This document shows, piece after piece, positions 29,111-37,103 of a DNA stretch of 64,000 bases. Under the pieces are notes generated by a model. The model made no database searches, had not been told where the DNA came from, and worked only from the letters and a program-made list of their open reading frames with translations. Positions within the stretch are counted from its first letter, which is position 1. Each line of letters opens with the position of its first letter. Origin of the DNA: Chryseobacterium pennae (GTDB taxonomy: Bacteria; Bacteroidota; Bacteroidia; Flavobacteriales; Weeksellaceae); contig NZ_QNVT01000008.1 in the NCBI RefSeq assembly GCF_003385515.1, positions 143,114-207,113 of the forward strand. The letters run 5' to 3'. Made by a program: the position numbers and the translations under genes.

Positions 29111-29394
29111 GTATGTTTAGTTTTGTTTGTTTTTTTAATATTTTTGATTTTGTGAAGCATTTCTTTTGCGTTCTGATTGGTAGGTTCCGGTTCTAATTTG
29201 CAATCTTTCACGACAGCAATACTTACCGCATTTATTTCGTGAAAATCCATTCGCTCTTTTAAGGTCGGTTTTTTGCTTTTGGTCTTGTTCCGGGAATTTA
29301 GACTATTTTCGAATGATTTGATTTTTTCGTTTACATTTTGTGCAAAAGTGGGGCGTGAAAAAATCAGGAAAAAGATAAGGCATGTTTTTTTCAT
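29107..29394 (-). pseudogene. Serine hydrolase relic with large internal deletion
   Basis: The 95-codon frame keeps a signal peptide (MKKTCLIFFLIFSRPTFAQ) and the start of a beta-lactamase-family domain (ERMDFHEINAVSIAVVKDCK). It then jumps directly to NQNAKEMLHKIKNIKK, which matches the very end of the neighbouring TPR hydrolase (NKNAKEMILKI). The whole catalytic core is missing. Deletion between start and tail of a former TPR-bearing hydrolase explains it. The frame is intact, so a small exported peptide may still be made. Its ATGA overlap with the next gene may make it a leader for that gene. Confidence 0.7.
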
Positions 29395-29470
29395 TTTGAA
29401 AACTGTTGGGTTATCGTTTTATTTTAGATTTAATTATTTTCTGCAAATATGCCTTAAAGAACCTCAGGAC

Positions 29471-29496
29471 GCGACCGATTAAAAAAAATCGAACTC
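29471..29496 (-). promoter_or_regulatory. Operator-like inverted repeat, site C
   Basis: In gene orientation the arms are GAGTTCGATT and AATCGGTCGC, with CGATT/AATCG inverted. It has the same 26-base length as site A and matches it at most positions. It lies 77 bases before the relic gene and directly after the AraC gene at 29519. Confidence 0.55.
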
Positions 29497-29518
29497 ATTT
29501 TTTGAAAATAATTTGATT

Positions 29519-30655
29519 TTACAAAGGCTGTTTTCTAAAATCTGTTGGAGTTTTTCCTGTATATTTTTTGAAAGAAGTATTAAACGAAGATTTAGAATTA
29601 AAACCAACCTGGTATAAGATTTCCAAAACAGTCAGTTCTTTTTGAGACGGATCTTTTAGGATTTGCATTGCCTTTTCAATTCGATATTCATTAACGAAAT
29701 CGAAAAAGTGTTTATCCATATACAAATTAATCAAAGTAGATAAATCTTTAACGGACATTTTTACTTGCTCCGATAAGTCCTGAATAGTTAATGAGGAATC
29801 CAGATAGGGTTCTCTTTCAGTCATAAAGTTTTTTAAGAATTCAATTTGTTCATTTTTTTCCTCAACTATTAAAGGGCTGTTTTTTTGTTTTGGAACAACT
29901 TCTGTAATAGGTTTCAGATCAGAATTTACTCCTCGGAAAAACTCAGGATTGTTTAACGCAACAAATAGATACCAGCACGTACAAAATAAAAATGCAAACC
30001 CATCAAGCATTACAATCCAGGCCCGGATCTCACCCAGCCCAAAGATAAAAGTAACCAGCCATCTTATAAGGACTATAAAGTGTAAGACGTAATATAGAAT
30101 TGTTATTTTGTAAAGGGCGTTAAGTTCAGAAATATTGGGGTTTGTATAATTCTCGAGATATACCGTTTTAGACTTTCTGATCACCAGAAATGAAGCAATA
30201 AAATAAACTTGAATCATCAATTCGAAAAGAAAGTAAAAAAATTGCATGAGAGGCATATCGTTCATGCCATTTATAAAATCTATTTTCGAGGCTCTGTCTA
30301 CAAAAAAAATTCCCCACATCAGATACAAACTGTAAGCAACAAAAGGAATTGTATGGAGTAAATGCTTAGGTTTTAATCGAAAGTTGGAGTAACAAACAGA
30401 CAGTACATAGAGATAAAACGATGCCGGAACCAAATAAACAATACTCCAACGAAACGCCTCGAGGTTGATATAATTAACTGGAAATTCCCGCTGCAAAAAC
30501 TTTAATGCATCTACAGCATTTGTAAAGAGAAAAAAAGCAAGAAGGTAGTTTCTTAGTTTATATTTTGTTTTAACAGTAAGTAAAAATAAGGCAAGAAGAA
30601 GCACTAAAAATATTCCTACAAATGCTGTTATTTCCAAAAAGCTGTATTTGTCCAT
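29519..30655 (-). CDS. Membrane-anchored AraC-family regulator (paralog 2)
   Basis: The frame is open from an ATG at 30676, but the second ATG at 30655 (MDKYSFLEITAF) aligns with the start of the paralog at 20802 and is preferred, giving 378 residues. The first 230 residues are mostly membrane helices (GIFLVLLLALFLLTVKTKYK). The AraC domain at the end has SSLTIQDLSEQVKMSVKDLS and LTVLEILYQVGFNSKSSFN, then TSFKKYTGKTPTDFRK. The recognition helix (GFNSKSSFN) is identical to that of paralog 1, consistent with the same DNA site. The serine hydrolase unit follows on the same strand, with site C between. Confidence 0.85.
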   Translation of the reverse strand: MDKYSFLEITAFVGIFLVLLLALFLLTVKTKYKLRNYLLAFFLFTNAVDALKFLQREFPVNYINLEAFRWSIVYLVPASFYLYVLSVCYSNFRLKPKHLLHTIPFVAYSLYLMWGIFFVDRASKIDFINGMNDMPLMQFFYFLFELMIQVYFIASFLVIRKSKTVYLENYTNPNISELNALYKITILYYVLHFIVLIRWLVTFIFGLGEIRAWIVMLDGFAFLFCTCWYLFVALNNPEFFRGVNSDLKPITEVVPKQKNSPLIVEEKNEQIEFLKNFMTEREPYLDSSLTIQDLSEQVKMSVKDLSTLINLYMDKHFFDFVNEYRIEKAMQILKDPSQKELTVLEILYQVGFNSKSSFNTSFKKYTGKTPTDFRKQPL

Positions 30656-30841
30656 GGTTTTTAAGAAGAGATACAAATGTAATTCTTATGAAATTAAAAT
30701 AACAAACTATATATTTAAATATACTGCATCAAAAATAATATTCGTTTTATAATCAATCTGGTTTATTGGTATAAGAAATAAAATTAACATTTTTATAATA
30801 TATAATCAGGCACATCCAGATATATAATGTCATAATTTCTC

Positions 30842-30849
30842 TATATTTA
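30842..30849 (+). promoter_or_regulatory. Probable -7 box (TATATTTA) of CREST gene copy 1
   Basis: It is one base off the TAnnTTTG box and 21 bases before the start codon. The surrounding TATATAATGTCATAATTT is also present before copy 2 at 57840, so the promoter was duplicated with the gene. Confidence 0.4.
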
Positions 30850-30869
30850 GAAGAAGTATATTAAAGACA

Positions 30870-31541
30870 ATGCCGATAAGCCCAATACCTCCGGATGGAG
30901 GCATGTTATATAAAGAAACAGATATGGCTCAGTTTTTTCCTGAGCCGTTAAATGCCATAACTGCTGTATTTTTTTTAGCCATAGCCATTTTTTGGACCCT
31001 TAAAATGAAAGGTAATTTTAAACAATATCCTTTTTTAACCTATTGCTTGGTTTTACTATATATTGGTGCCATAGGGGGAACTGTTTATCATTCATTCAGG
31101 CAATGGCCGGTATTTATTATGATGGATTGGCTGCCCATTATGTTGCTCTGTTTGTCTGCCGGATTTTATTTTATAGCGAAGTGCACCAAATGGTATTATG
31201 CTGTTGTAATGGTTCTTGTATATGTACTGCTCATGTTTGCATTGAGAAACTGGATCCTGATAGCTAACCCTTCTCTTTTTATCAACCTGAATTATGCAAT
31301 TATGGCTTCATTTGTAGTTTTCTCGGTATTGCGTTATTTAATCTACACCCAATGGAAAGCTGGCAAATTGGTAGGCTTTGCGGTATTGTCATTTGTTTTT
31401 GCATTGACTTTCCGTATAGCGGATAAATGGGGATGGTTGAGTTTCGGAACCCACTTTTTATGGCATACTTTCGGGGCGGCAGCAACATTTTGCATGTTTA
31501 ATTATATCAATCTTACGCGGAATACAATTAGAAAGACATAA
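30870..31541 (+). CDS. CREST-superfamily (ceramidase/PAQR-like) membrane protein, copy 1
   Basis: This is a 223-residue protein with about seven membrane helices. Conserved polar residues fit the CREST hydrolase pattern: EPLNAIT in the first helix (E25, N28), GTVYHSF (H74), MMDWLP (D86), and GTHFLWHTFGA with two histidines in the last helix. CREST proteins are predicted or proven zinc hydrolases of lipids and related substrates. No bacterial substrate can be assigned here. A second gene, mostly identical in sequence, is at 57840. The duplication includes the promoter. A palindromic repeat (copy 3) follows the stop codon. Confidence 0.7.
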   Translation: MPISPIPPDGGMLYKETDMAQFFPEPLNAITAVFFLAIAIFWTLKMKGNFKQYPFLTYCLVLLYIGAIGGTVYHSFRQWPVFIMMDWLPIMLLCLSAGFYFIAKCTKWYYAVVMVLVYVLLMFALRNWILIANPSLFINLNYAIMASFVVFSVLRYLIYTQWKAGKLVGFAVLSFVFALTFRIADKWGWLSFGTHFLWHTFGAAATFCMFNYINLTRNTIRKT

Positions 31542-31555
31542 GTGATTTTTATTTT

Positions 31556-31643
31556 TCTGCTGCACAAAGTCTCCAGACTTTGAGCTGATAAATAAGATCT
31601 TTGCCTTTGAACTTACGTCAAAATCAAGAGATTGCAGAAAGTC
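31556..31643 (+). repeat. Interspersed palindromic repeat (copy 3)
   Basis: Left arm CTGCTGCACAAAGTCTCCAG is well kept; the right arm (GTCAAAATCAAGAGATT) is degraded. It lies directly after the CREST gene. See 35402-35492 for the family. Confidence 0.7.
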
Positions 31644-31713
31644 AGAGTGCCCTTCATATGAATCAAATATTTTTTTGGGATCAGCGTTATAATCAGTAAT
31701 AAACTATTTAATT

Positions 31714-32628
31714 ATGAACATCAGATACTTTACCCTTCTATTGGGAATGTTTTGTACTCACCTTTTTGGACAGACTTCTGAAAAAATCACTTTTAAAGAT
31801 ACCCAGAACCATTATTTAAAATTAGTTCCGAAGGATAAAGCTGAAGGAATACTTGTTATCTTACCCGGTGGAGGTGAAAATGGCGAAAAAGTAATGAATC
31901 AGATTAATCTGGATGATCTGGCGTTGGAGAAGAATCTTATCGTATTATTCCCGACCTGGGAAGAGGGGGATTTTGGATTTCATACAGAACAAAAATTTTT
32001 GGACAGGATTGTAAAAGATACAGTGGAAAAGCATAAAATTTCCAAAGATAAAATATCAATTGGTGGACTTTCCGGCGGCGGAATGCTGGCTGTTACCTAT
32101 GCTGAAAGGGCAATCCGGGATAAAAACACCTATTTTATACCCAATTCTGTATTCGCTCTTGATCTGCCGTTAGATTACGAGAATATGTATTACAGATTGC
32201 AGAGAGAGATCGAAAGAAACTACTCTGATATTGGAACTAATGAAGCTAAGTTTTTAACTGCCGAAATGGTTGATGCCATCGGTACACCGGATAAAAACAG
32301 AGCCAATTATGTAAGAGAATCAATGTTTTCTTATCGTGAAAAAGATGGTGGCAATGCAAAATTTCTTCTGAATATCCCTATTCTGATTTATACAGAACCG
32401 GGAATTATATGGCAGATGGAAAACAGGGGAAGGGATATTTACGACCTTAATGTGGCAGATATTACAGCGATGATTAATCTGTTGCGAATAAAAGGTCACA
32501 AAAACGCTGATCTTGTCATCACCAATGATCGTGGAATTCGTCCGGATGGTACAAGACATCCTCATTCCTGGAGTATCATGGATTCTAAAGAGTGTTTAAA
32601 CTGGATATTAAAACATATGAGGGCATAA
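31714..32628 (+). CDS. Exported alpha/beta hydrolase (esterase / depolymerase-like)
   Basis: This is a 304-residue protein with a signal peptide ending LFGQ (about 20). ILVILPGGGENGEKVMNQI forms the oxyanion region, and SIGGLSGGGMLAVTYAE holds nucleophile S120 in a GxSxG setting. HPHSWSIMDS near the end supplies the catalytic histidine. The layout resembles polyhydroxybutyrate depolymerase/feruloyl-esterase-type enzymes, but the substrate is unknown. It stands alone, bracketed by palindromic repeat copies 3 and 4. Confidence 0.75.
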   Translation: MNIRYFTLLLGMFCTHLFGQTSEKITFKDTQNHYLKLVPKDKAEGILVILPGGGENGEKVMNQINLDDLALEKNLIVLFPTWEEGDFGFHTEQKFLDRIVKDTVEKHKISKDKISIGGLSGGGMLAVTYAERAIRDKNTYFIPNSVFALDLPLDYENMYYRLQREIERNYSDIGTNEAKFLTAEMVDAIGTPDKNRANYVRESMFSYREKDGGNAKFLLNIPILIYTEPGIIWQMENRGRDIYDLNVADITAMINLLRIKGHKNADLVITNDRGIRPDGTRHPHSWSIMDSKECLNWILKHMRA

Positions 32629-32663
32629 AGTTATCACAGCTGATTGAACGTTTCACAGGTATT

Positions 32664-32752
32664 CCGCTGCGCAAAGTCTCCTGACTTTGAGCCATGCAAT
32701 TAAAAATGTTTTGTAAAATATGCTCCAAAGTCAGGAGACTTCGGAGAGCGGG
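32664..32752 (+). repeat. Interspersed palindromic repeat (copy 4)
   Basis: Both arms are well kept: GCGCAAAGTCTCCTGACTTT and CCAAAGTCAGGAGACTTCGG, then AGAGCGGG. It lies just after the hydrolase stop codon. See 35402-35492. Confidence 0.85.
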
Positions 32753-32756
32753 TAGA

Positions 32757-32818
32757 ACTGGTGAAAAAATAATGTTACCTATAAGAATATAGAATTAGAT
32801 ATTCTTTTGCGTAAAAAA
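32757..32818 (+). repeat. Second interspersed repeat (copy 1)
   Basis: CTGGTGAAAAAATAATG is followed by an inverted pair AAGAATAT/ATATTCTT around AGAATTAG. The same order occurs at 44952-45022, where it also neighbours a copy of the palindromic repeat. Here it abuts the IS-end-like hairpin at 32819. Confidence 0.7.
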
Positions 32819-32857
32819 TGCCCCAAAAAAGTGTCTAACTTTTTGGGGGCAGTCCAT
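32819..32857 (-). terminator. Solo IS3-type end acting as terminator
   Basis: On the minus strand this reads TGGACTGCCCCCAAAAAGTT followed by AGACACTTTTTTGGGGCA and a T-run. It is nearly the same as the first 40 bases of the IS element at 63902. No transposase remains beside it. The hairpin plus T-run lies 117 bases beyond the stop of the minus-strand epoxide-hydrolase-like gene, so it can serve as its terminator. Confidence 0.7.
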
Positions 32858-32973
32858 AGCTGTTTTTTTTGTTTTGATTTCTGATGCACAAGATCATCAA
32901 CGGCTACACATCAATTTATTGAAAGAAGGTTAGACTTGTTTGGCTTTAAGGAAAATAGGTTTCTACTTCCTTG

Positions 32974-33936
32974 TTAGGCATTCTGTTTTTCTAACCATTT
33001 TAAAATTGCTTGGGTGGTTTCTTCTGGCTTTTCCTGTTGAATCCAATGGCCACAATCCAGACTCACAATATCCAGATTAGGGACAATGTTTTTTAGGTTT
33101 TCAGATTTGGGAATCGTGTCCTGTTCACCATATATCATAAGAGTCGGCTGATGAATGATTGGGGTTACGTCCGCCATTAAGTGCCAGTTTCTGTCAAGGT
33201 TTCTGTACCAGTTTATACTTCCTGTAAACCCTGATGATTCGAAAGCAGAAACAAATACAGACAGTTCGTTGTCTCGCATTAAAGGTTCTCCCTGTGGATT
33301 TTCTGCTCTTGCAAGATTGATCATTAGCATTCCGGGTTCTGGTGGTGCTGGAGGTATATTTTTGCGGAATATGTTACGGAAGAACTGAGAGGTGTTTTCA
33401 TTCATTATAGCATCTGCTACTCCCGGCTGTCGATTGAAGTGAACAAAATAGAAGTCACCTCCAAATATAGCTTCCATAAATTCAAGCCATGGCTGTTCTC
33501 CGCGCTCCTGATAAGGCAAAGCCAGATTTATTATTTTATTTACCCGACCAGGATGCAATAGTGCCAGATTCCAAACAACATTGGCTCCCCAATCGTGACC
33601 AACAAAAGTGGCATCTTCATATCCAAAGTGATCGAGTAGGGCAACCAGGTCACCTGTCAGGTGTGCAATATCATATTCAGTTACTTCGGACGGACAGGAT
33701 GAGTTCCCATAACCTCTCTGATTGGGAATGATCACATGATACCCAGCTGCAACCAATGCTGAAACCTGATGACGCCAGGAAAAAGCATGTTCCGGAAAGC
33801 CGTGGCAGAGTACAATAGGTTTTCCAGCATTCTGTTTACCCGCTTCAAAGACTTCCAGCTCTACACCGTTAACTGAAATAAGAGTAGGGTTAGGAAAATG
33901 GGTTGACTTAAATACTGAGCTAATTTCGTTTGTCAT
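32974..33936 (-). CDS. Epoxide-hydrolase-like alpha/beta hydrolase
   Basis: This is a 320-residue cytoplasmic protein. HGFPEHAFSWRHQ is the oxyanion HGxP motif; FVGHDWGANVVWNLA carries the aspartate nucleophile D115 typical of epoxide hydrolases and dehalogenases. DCGHWIQQEKPEE gives the catalytic histidine. It hydrolyses epoxides or related small molecules in characterised relatives; the true substrate is not known. It is transcribed alone, with palindromic repeats at both sides (copies 4 and 5). Confidence 0.85.
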   Translation of the reverse strand: MTNEISSVFKSTHFPNPTLISVNGVELEVFEAGKQNAGKPIVLCHGFPEHAFSWRHQVSALVAAGYHVIIPNQRGYGNSSCPSEVTEYDIAHLTGDLVALLDHFGYEDATFVGHDWGANVVWNLALLHPGRVNKIINLALPYQERGEQPWLEFMEAIFGGDFYFVHFNRQPGVADAIMNENTSQFFRNIFRKNIPPAPPEPGMLMINLARAENPQGEPLMRDNELSVFVSAFESSGFTGSINWYRNLDRNWHLMADVTPIIHQPTLMIYGEQDTIPKSENLKNIVPNLDIVSLDCGHWIQQEKPEETTQAILKWLEKQNA

Positions 33937-34030
33937 TTTTATTCTTTTAAAGATTAATTAATGATGCAAACTTACACCAGTGATGTGACAGCAGTGTGTC
34001 AGTAGTCGAAAATAAATTAGATCATTTCCT

Positions 34031-34110
34031 TCTGCTTCTGCAAAGTCTCCCGACTTTGAGCTAATGAAAATAGGATTATTTCCTTTACACTTGCTCCAAA
34101 GTCATGAGCG
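34031..34110 (+). repeat. Interspersed palindromic repeat (copy 5)
   Basis: The left arm CAAAGTCTCCCGACTTTGAG is intact; the right arm starts GCTCCAAAGTCATGAG and is then degraded. It lies between two divergent genes and is the only copy in a promoter-to-promoter gap. Confidence 0.75.
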
Positions 34111-34236
34111 ACCAGACCCCAAACGAATATAAAAATACCAGGAAATAAGTACCAATTTATGCACTTTTAAGCTTTTGAAACCTCTTCTCATTTTTCTTAT
34201 ATGAATTTTGCATGTAAATAATTCAAATTACATGTT

Positions 34237-35355
34237 ATGAAAAAGTTCATATTACTAGTTGTTGTTATTTTTATCACCTCATGCAGCAATGATGATTCAA
34301 ACTCCTCAGCCGATAGAAAAGCACTGGTACAGCAAAAACTTGATAAAGCTTTGTCCAACTTCCCGGGCTTAAGCCTTAGTGTAAATACAGCTTCAGGGAA
34401 TTATACCCTGGTTGCAGGAGACGCGGTAATTAATGAAAAGCCGATGGCTGCTTCTGCCCTTCACTATATGCAGAGTATTTCAAAAACCTTTACCGCAGTG
34501 GCTGTCTTAAAACTGAAAGAGGAGGGCAAAATTAATCTCGATGCCAGGGTAAACACCTATCTTCCTGATATTTGTAATCATCTGCCAAATGGAAATATCA
34601 TTACGGTAAGGCAACTGCTTACGATGACATCAGGTCTTCCTGATTATTTAGATAACGATCAGTTTTTAAACGACGCTGTTACAGGGCCATTGCCTATGAC
34701 GAGCGAACAGGTATTGAGCTATATATACAATCAACCCGCAAAATTTGCACCCGGTACTTCATTTGGATATTGCAATATAAATTATCACTTGCTGGCTCTT
34801 ATTATAGATAGGGTTACTCCAAACGGGCATCGAAAGTATATTACGGACAAAATAATTAACACCATTGGACTTTCCAACACCTATTATATAGCGGGCTCGG
34901 CAAGCACTATGGCTCCTCAGGGGACGACGGCCAGCTATCTGGAAATAGATGGCGCTTTTACCGATATGAGCCACCTGCAGTTGGGTACAGTCCTTACGTT
35001 CATTGGTGATGACGGTATTGTAGCTTCTGTTCAGGATATCGCGGGATTTTACTACAGGTTGCTCCATGACAAAACGGTATTGTCACCAGCATCATTGGAA
35101 GAAATGAAGGTTGCGGTGAGTAATCAGGGTACTCCGATATATGGCTTAGGGCTGTATTTTTATAAAACCAATAGTGGCCTGCAAGCCATCGGCCACGAGG
35201 GTAGTGGGATCGGAGCCGGTGCCTATGCTTTTTATTTTCCTTCCAAAAATACCAGCGTCGTCCTGTGTACAAACGCGGGAACGCTTACCGATGCTATAAA
35301 AGAGAAACAGTTACGGACATTGTATGAGGAAATTACAGGGATATTGCTTGAGTAA
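34237..35355 (+). CDS. Serine hydrolase of the beta-lactamase family, lipoprotein
   Basis: This is a 372-residue protein. The signal has lipobox FITSC (C16). Motifs are SISK (S80-K83), YCN (Y178) and HEG in GHEGSGIGAGAY. The YxN and H-x-G forms fit D-aminopeptidase/esterase-like members; substrate unknown. It is transcribed alone between palindromic repeat copies 5 and 6 and is not near an AraC gene, unlike the hydrolases of the 18-30 kb island. Confidence 0.85.
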   Translation: MKKFILLVVVIFITSCSNDDSNSSADRKALVQQKLDKALSNFPGLSLSVNTASGNYTLVAGDAVINEKPMAASALHYMQSISKTFTAVAVLKLKEEGKINLDARVNTYLPDICNHLPNGNIITVRQLLTMTSGLPDYLDNDQFLNDAVTGPLPMTSEQVLSYIYNQPAKFAPGTSFGYCNINYHLLALIIDRVTPNGHRKYITDKIINTIGLSNTYYIAGSASTMAPQGTTASYLEIDGAFTDMSHLQLGTVLTFIGDDGIVASVQDIAGFYYRLLHDKTVLSPASLEEMKVAVSNQGTPIYGLGLYFYKTNSGLQAIGHEGSGIGAGAYAFYFPSKNTSVVLCTNAGTLTDAIKEKQLRTLYEEITGILLE

Positions 35356-35401
35356 AAACTAATTTAAACCGCTGCTTCATCAATATCGATACTGTCCAGA
35401 G

Positions 35402-35492
35402 TCTGCTGCGCAACGTCTCCTGACTTTGAGCTGGTAAATAAGATGATTCCCGTTATACTTGCTCCGAAGTCAGGAGACTTCGGAGAGTGGGG
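35402..35492 (+). repeat. Interspersed palindromic repeat (copy 6, best full unit)
   Basis: Left arm: CTGCTGCGCAACGTCTCCTG followed by ACTTTGAGC. About 30 AT-rich bases follow (often TAAATAAGAT...TTATACTT). Right arm: GCTCCGAAGTCAGGAGACTT followed by CGGAGAGTGGGG. Each arm is a hairpin (AAGTC/GACTT) and the arms are inverted relative to each other, so the whole can fold as one long hairpin. Eight copies occur in the window (3966, 4927, 31556, 32664, 34031, 35402, 45047, 47524), all between genes and all in the same orientation on the plus strand. Confidence 0.85.
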
Positions 35493-35521
35493 AAATATCC
35501 ATCATAGCAATAAGTGTAAAA

Positions 35522-35550
35522 AAGAGACAACTATTTAATAGTTGTCTCTT
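35522..35550 (-). terminator. Terminator of the redox operon
   Basis: AAGAGACAACTAT and ATAGTTGTCTCTT pair as 13 bases with a 3-base loop. On the minus strand a run of six T follows. It lies 67 bases beyond the cytochrome c gene, the last of the operon. Confidence 0.85.
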
Positions 35551-35616
35551 CAAGTGAGAAGATGATTATTTCTTCAAACACTTTTATACCTGATTTTTGC
35601 TAGCTGTTTTCAATGT

Positions 35617-37077
35617 TTATTCAGGATCTATCACTCCGTCTCTTGTGATAACCGGAAGTTGTTTTGTATTTTCAGAAGCAGAGATAACATCATCAAACTG
35701 AACTCTTTTGGACTGAATTTTTGAACTTGGAATTTGTTGTAAAATTTTCAGGTGATTCTGATAATTCCTTATCCCCATGGAAACCTGAAATGAGAAGTCA
35801 GACGTTTTGTAAGCTTTACCTTTGTAATTGATGGTTTGTACTCCACCTTTCACTTTTTGAAAGAACTCTTTAAACATCACTGTATCATAGGCCTTGTTAG
35901 AAAAATCTGCAAGATCCAGCGCATCATAATCAGAATTTAAAGCGGCACGGCTGTGACAGGAGATACAGGACGATCTTTGATTGTCAACCGGGCCATTCAT
36001 TCTGCCTCCTATTCCAAGGTGGGTAACGTAGGCCTGATCCGGATTGTTTCCAGAATTGCTGTTTTTTAGCAATGAAGCATTGATTATATTTTCTCTGAGT
36101 TTTGTATTGATAAAATTGTTTGGGAATATGTTGATGTCATTCATTTGATCCACGTCGTTATCCCAGCCTATTCCAACAGGATCAAGTTTTTCGTACCAGT
36201 CTTTTCCTTTCTTGGCATTATTATAGATAAAAGTACCAAAAGCCCATTGTGTATGTGGGGCTCTGGAATCTTTTACAGCAATATCCACCTGAAGCAATCT
36301 TACTTTTTTAACGACTTTCCCTTTGATATCTTTTTTTACCGTATTATCATAAATGTGTGCATCCCATTCCAAACTTCCTTTCAGGAAAGGAACTTCTTCA
36401 ACAGGAGCATCTGTGAAAATAAGTTTAAAACAAACTGTTCCTTCTGGAAAATCAGACTTATTAATATCAGGAGATTGTCCTTTCCATACTTTTCCAAACG
36501 TGTACCCGCCAGGTTCGTTGTAGAAAGAAATAGCCCAGGTTTGTGAAGGTTTTTTTTGTAAATCATGTATTTGGCCAGGCTTAGAAGTGATTTCCTGAGT
36601 AAGCCCTCTTAATGCTTCTCTTCCTGCACCCACGTAGATAGAATCATGGCTTGTATTGACAATATATTGATCGTCATTATGCATCCATGGAGCGTGATAC
36701 CATTTTCGGATGGTATTTTTTTGAACTTTAAAGTCATGGTCTGTATTTCCTTCAAAACAATATTTCAGAACAGTATCCATATAATTCTGATACTTATTTT
36801 TATCTGTAAAGTCTATATCCCGCCAAGGATATTTTACTTTAGTACTGTCATAAGTCTGCGGATAATCCTGGCTGAGTTCAAAAGTTTTTCCGGAAAAGCT
36901 ATCAGGTACTTTATAAAAAGTATTGTAATCCGGGAAACGTTCGTTATCATTCGAAAAAAGCTGTTGGGTAGCAGATAGTAACTGGCTGTCAGAGAGTTTT
37001 TTATTCTCTTTACAAGCTATTGCGGTAAGCAATAGCAGCATAGAGCTACAGATTGCTCTTGTTTTTGTGATTTTCAT
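35617..37077 (-). CDS. Lipoprotein cytochrome c family protein (single haem site)
   Basis: This is a 486-residue protein with a lipobox at LTAIAC (C22), so it is attached outside the cytoplasm. A single haem c motif, CISCH, is at residues 371-375. The preceding 340 residues resemble a carbohydrate-binding-like or cytochrome-associated domain of unknown role (RKWYHAPWMHND, HTQWAFGTFIYN). It is probably the electron acceptor of the operon or a link to the respiratory chain. It is the last of six genes; the next gene upstream ends 26 bases away. That the electrons come from the GMC flavoprotein is inferred from context. Confidence 0.7.
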   Translation of the reverse strand: MKITKTRAICSSMLLLLTAIACKENKKLSDSQLLSATQQLFSNDNERFPDYNTFYKVPDSFSGKTFELSQDYPQTYDSTKVKYPWRDIDFTDKNKYQNYMDTVLKYCFEGNTDHDFKVQKNTIRKWYHAPWMHNDDQYIVNTSHDSIYVGAGREALRGLTQEITSKPGQIHDLQKKPSQTWAISFYNEPGGYTFGKVWKGQSPDINKSDFPEGTVCFKLIFTDAPVEEVPFLKGSLEWDAHIYDNTVKKDIKGKVVKKVRLLQVDIAVKDSRAPHTQWAFGTFIYNNAKKGKDWYEKLDPVGIGWDNDVDQMNDINIFPNNFINTKLRENIINASLLKNSNSGNNPDQAYVTHLGIGGRMNGPVDNQRSSCISCHSRAALNSDYDALDLADFSNKAYDTVMFKEFFQKVKGGVQTINYKGKAYKTSDFSFQVSMGIRNYQNHLKILQQIPSSKIQSKRVQFDDVISASENTKQLPVITRDGVIDPE

Positions 37078-37103
37078 AGGTCTTCAGTGGTTTTTTGGTT
37101 TAA

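Noticed and set aside
32757..32857. Complete insertion sequence
   Set aside because: Only one IS end is present; no transposase frame or second end nearby.
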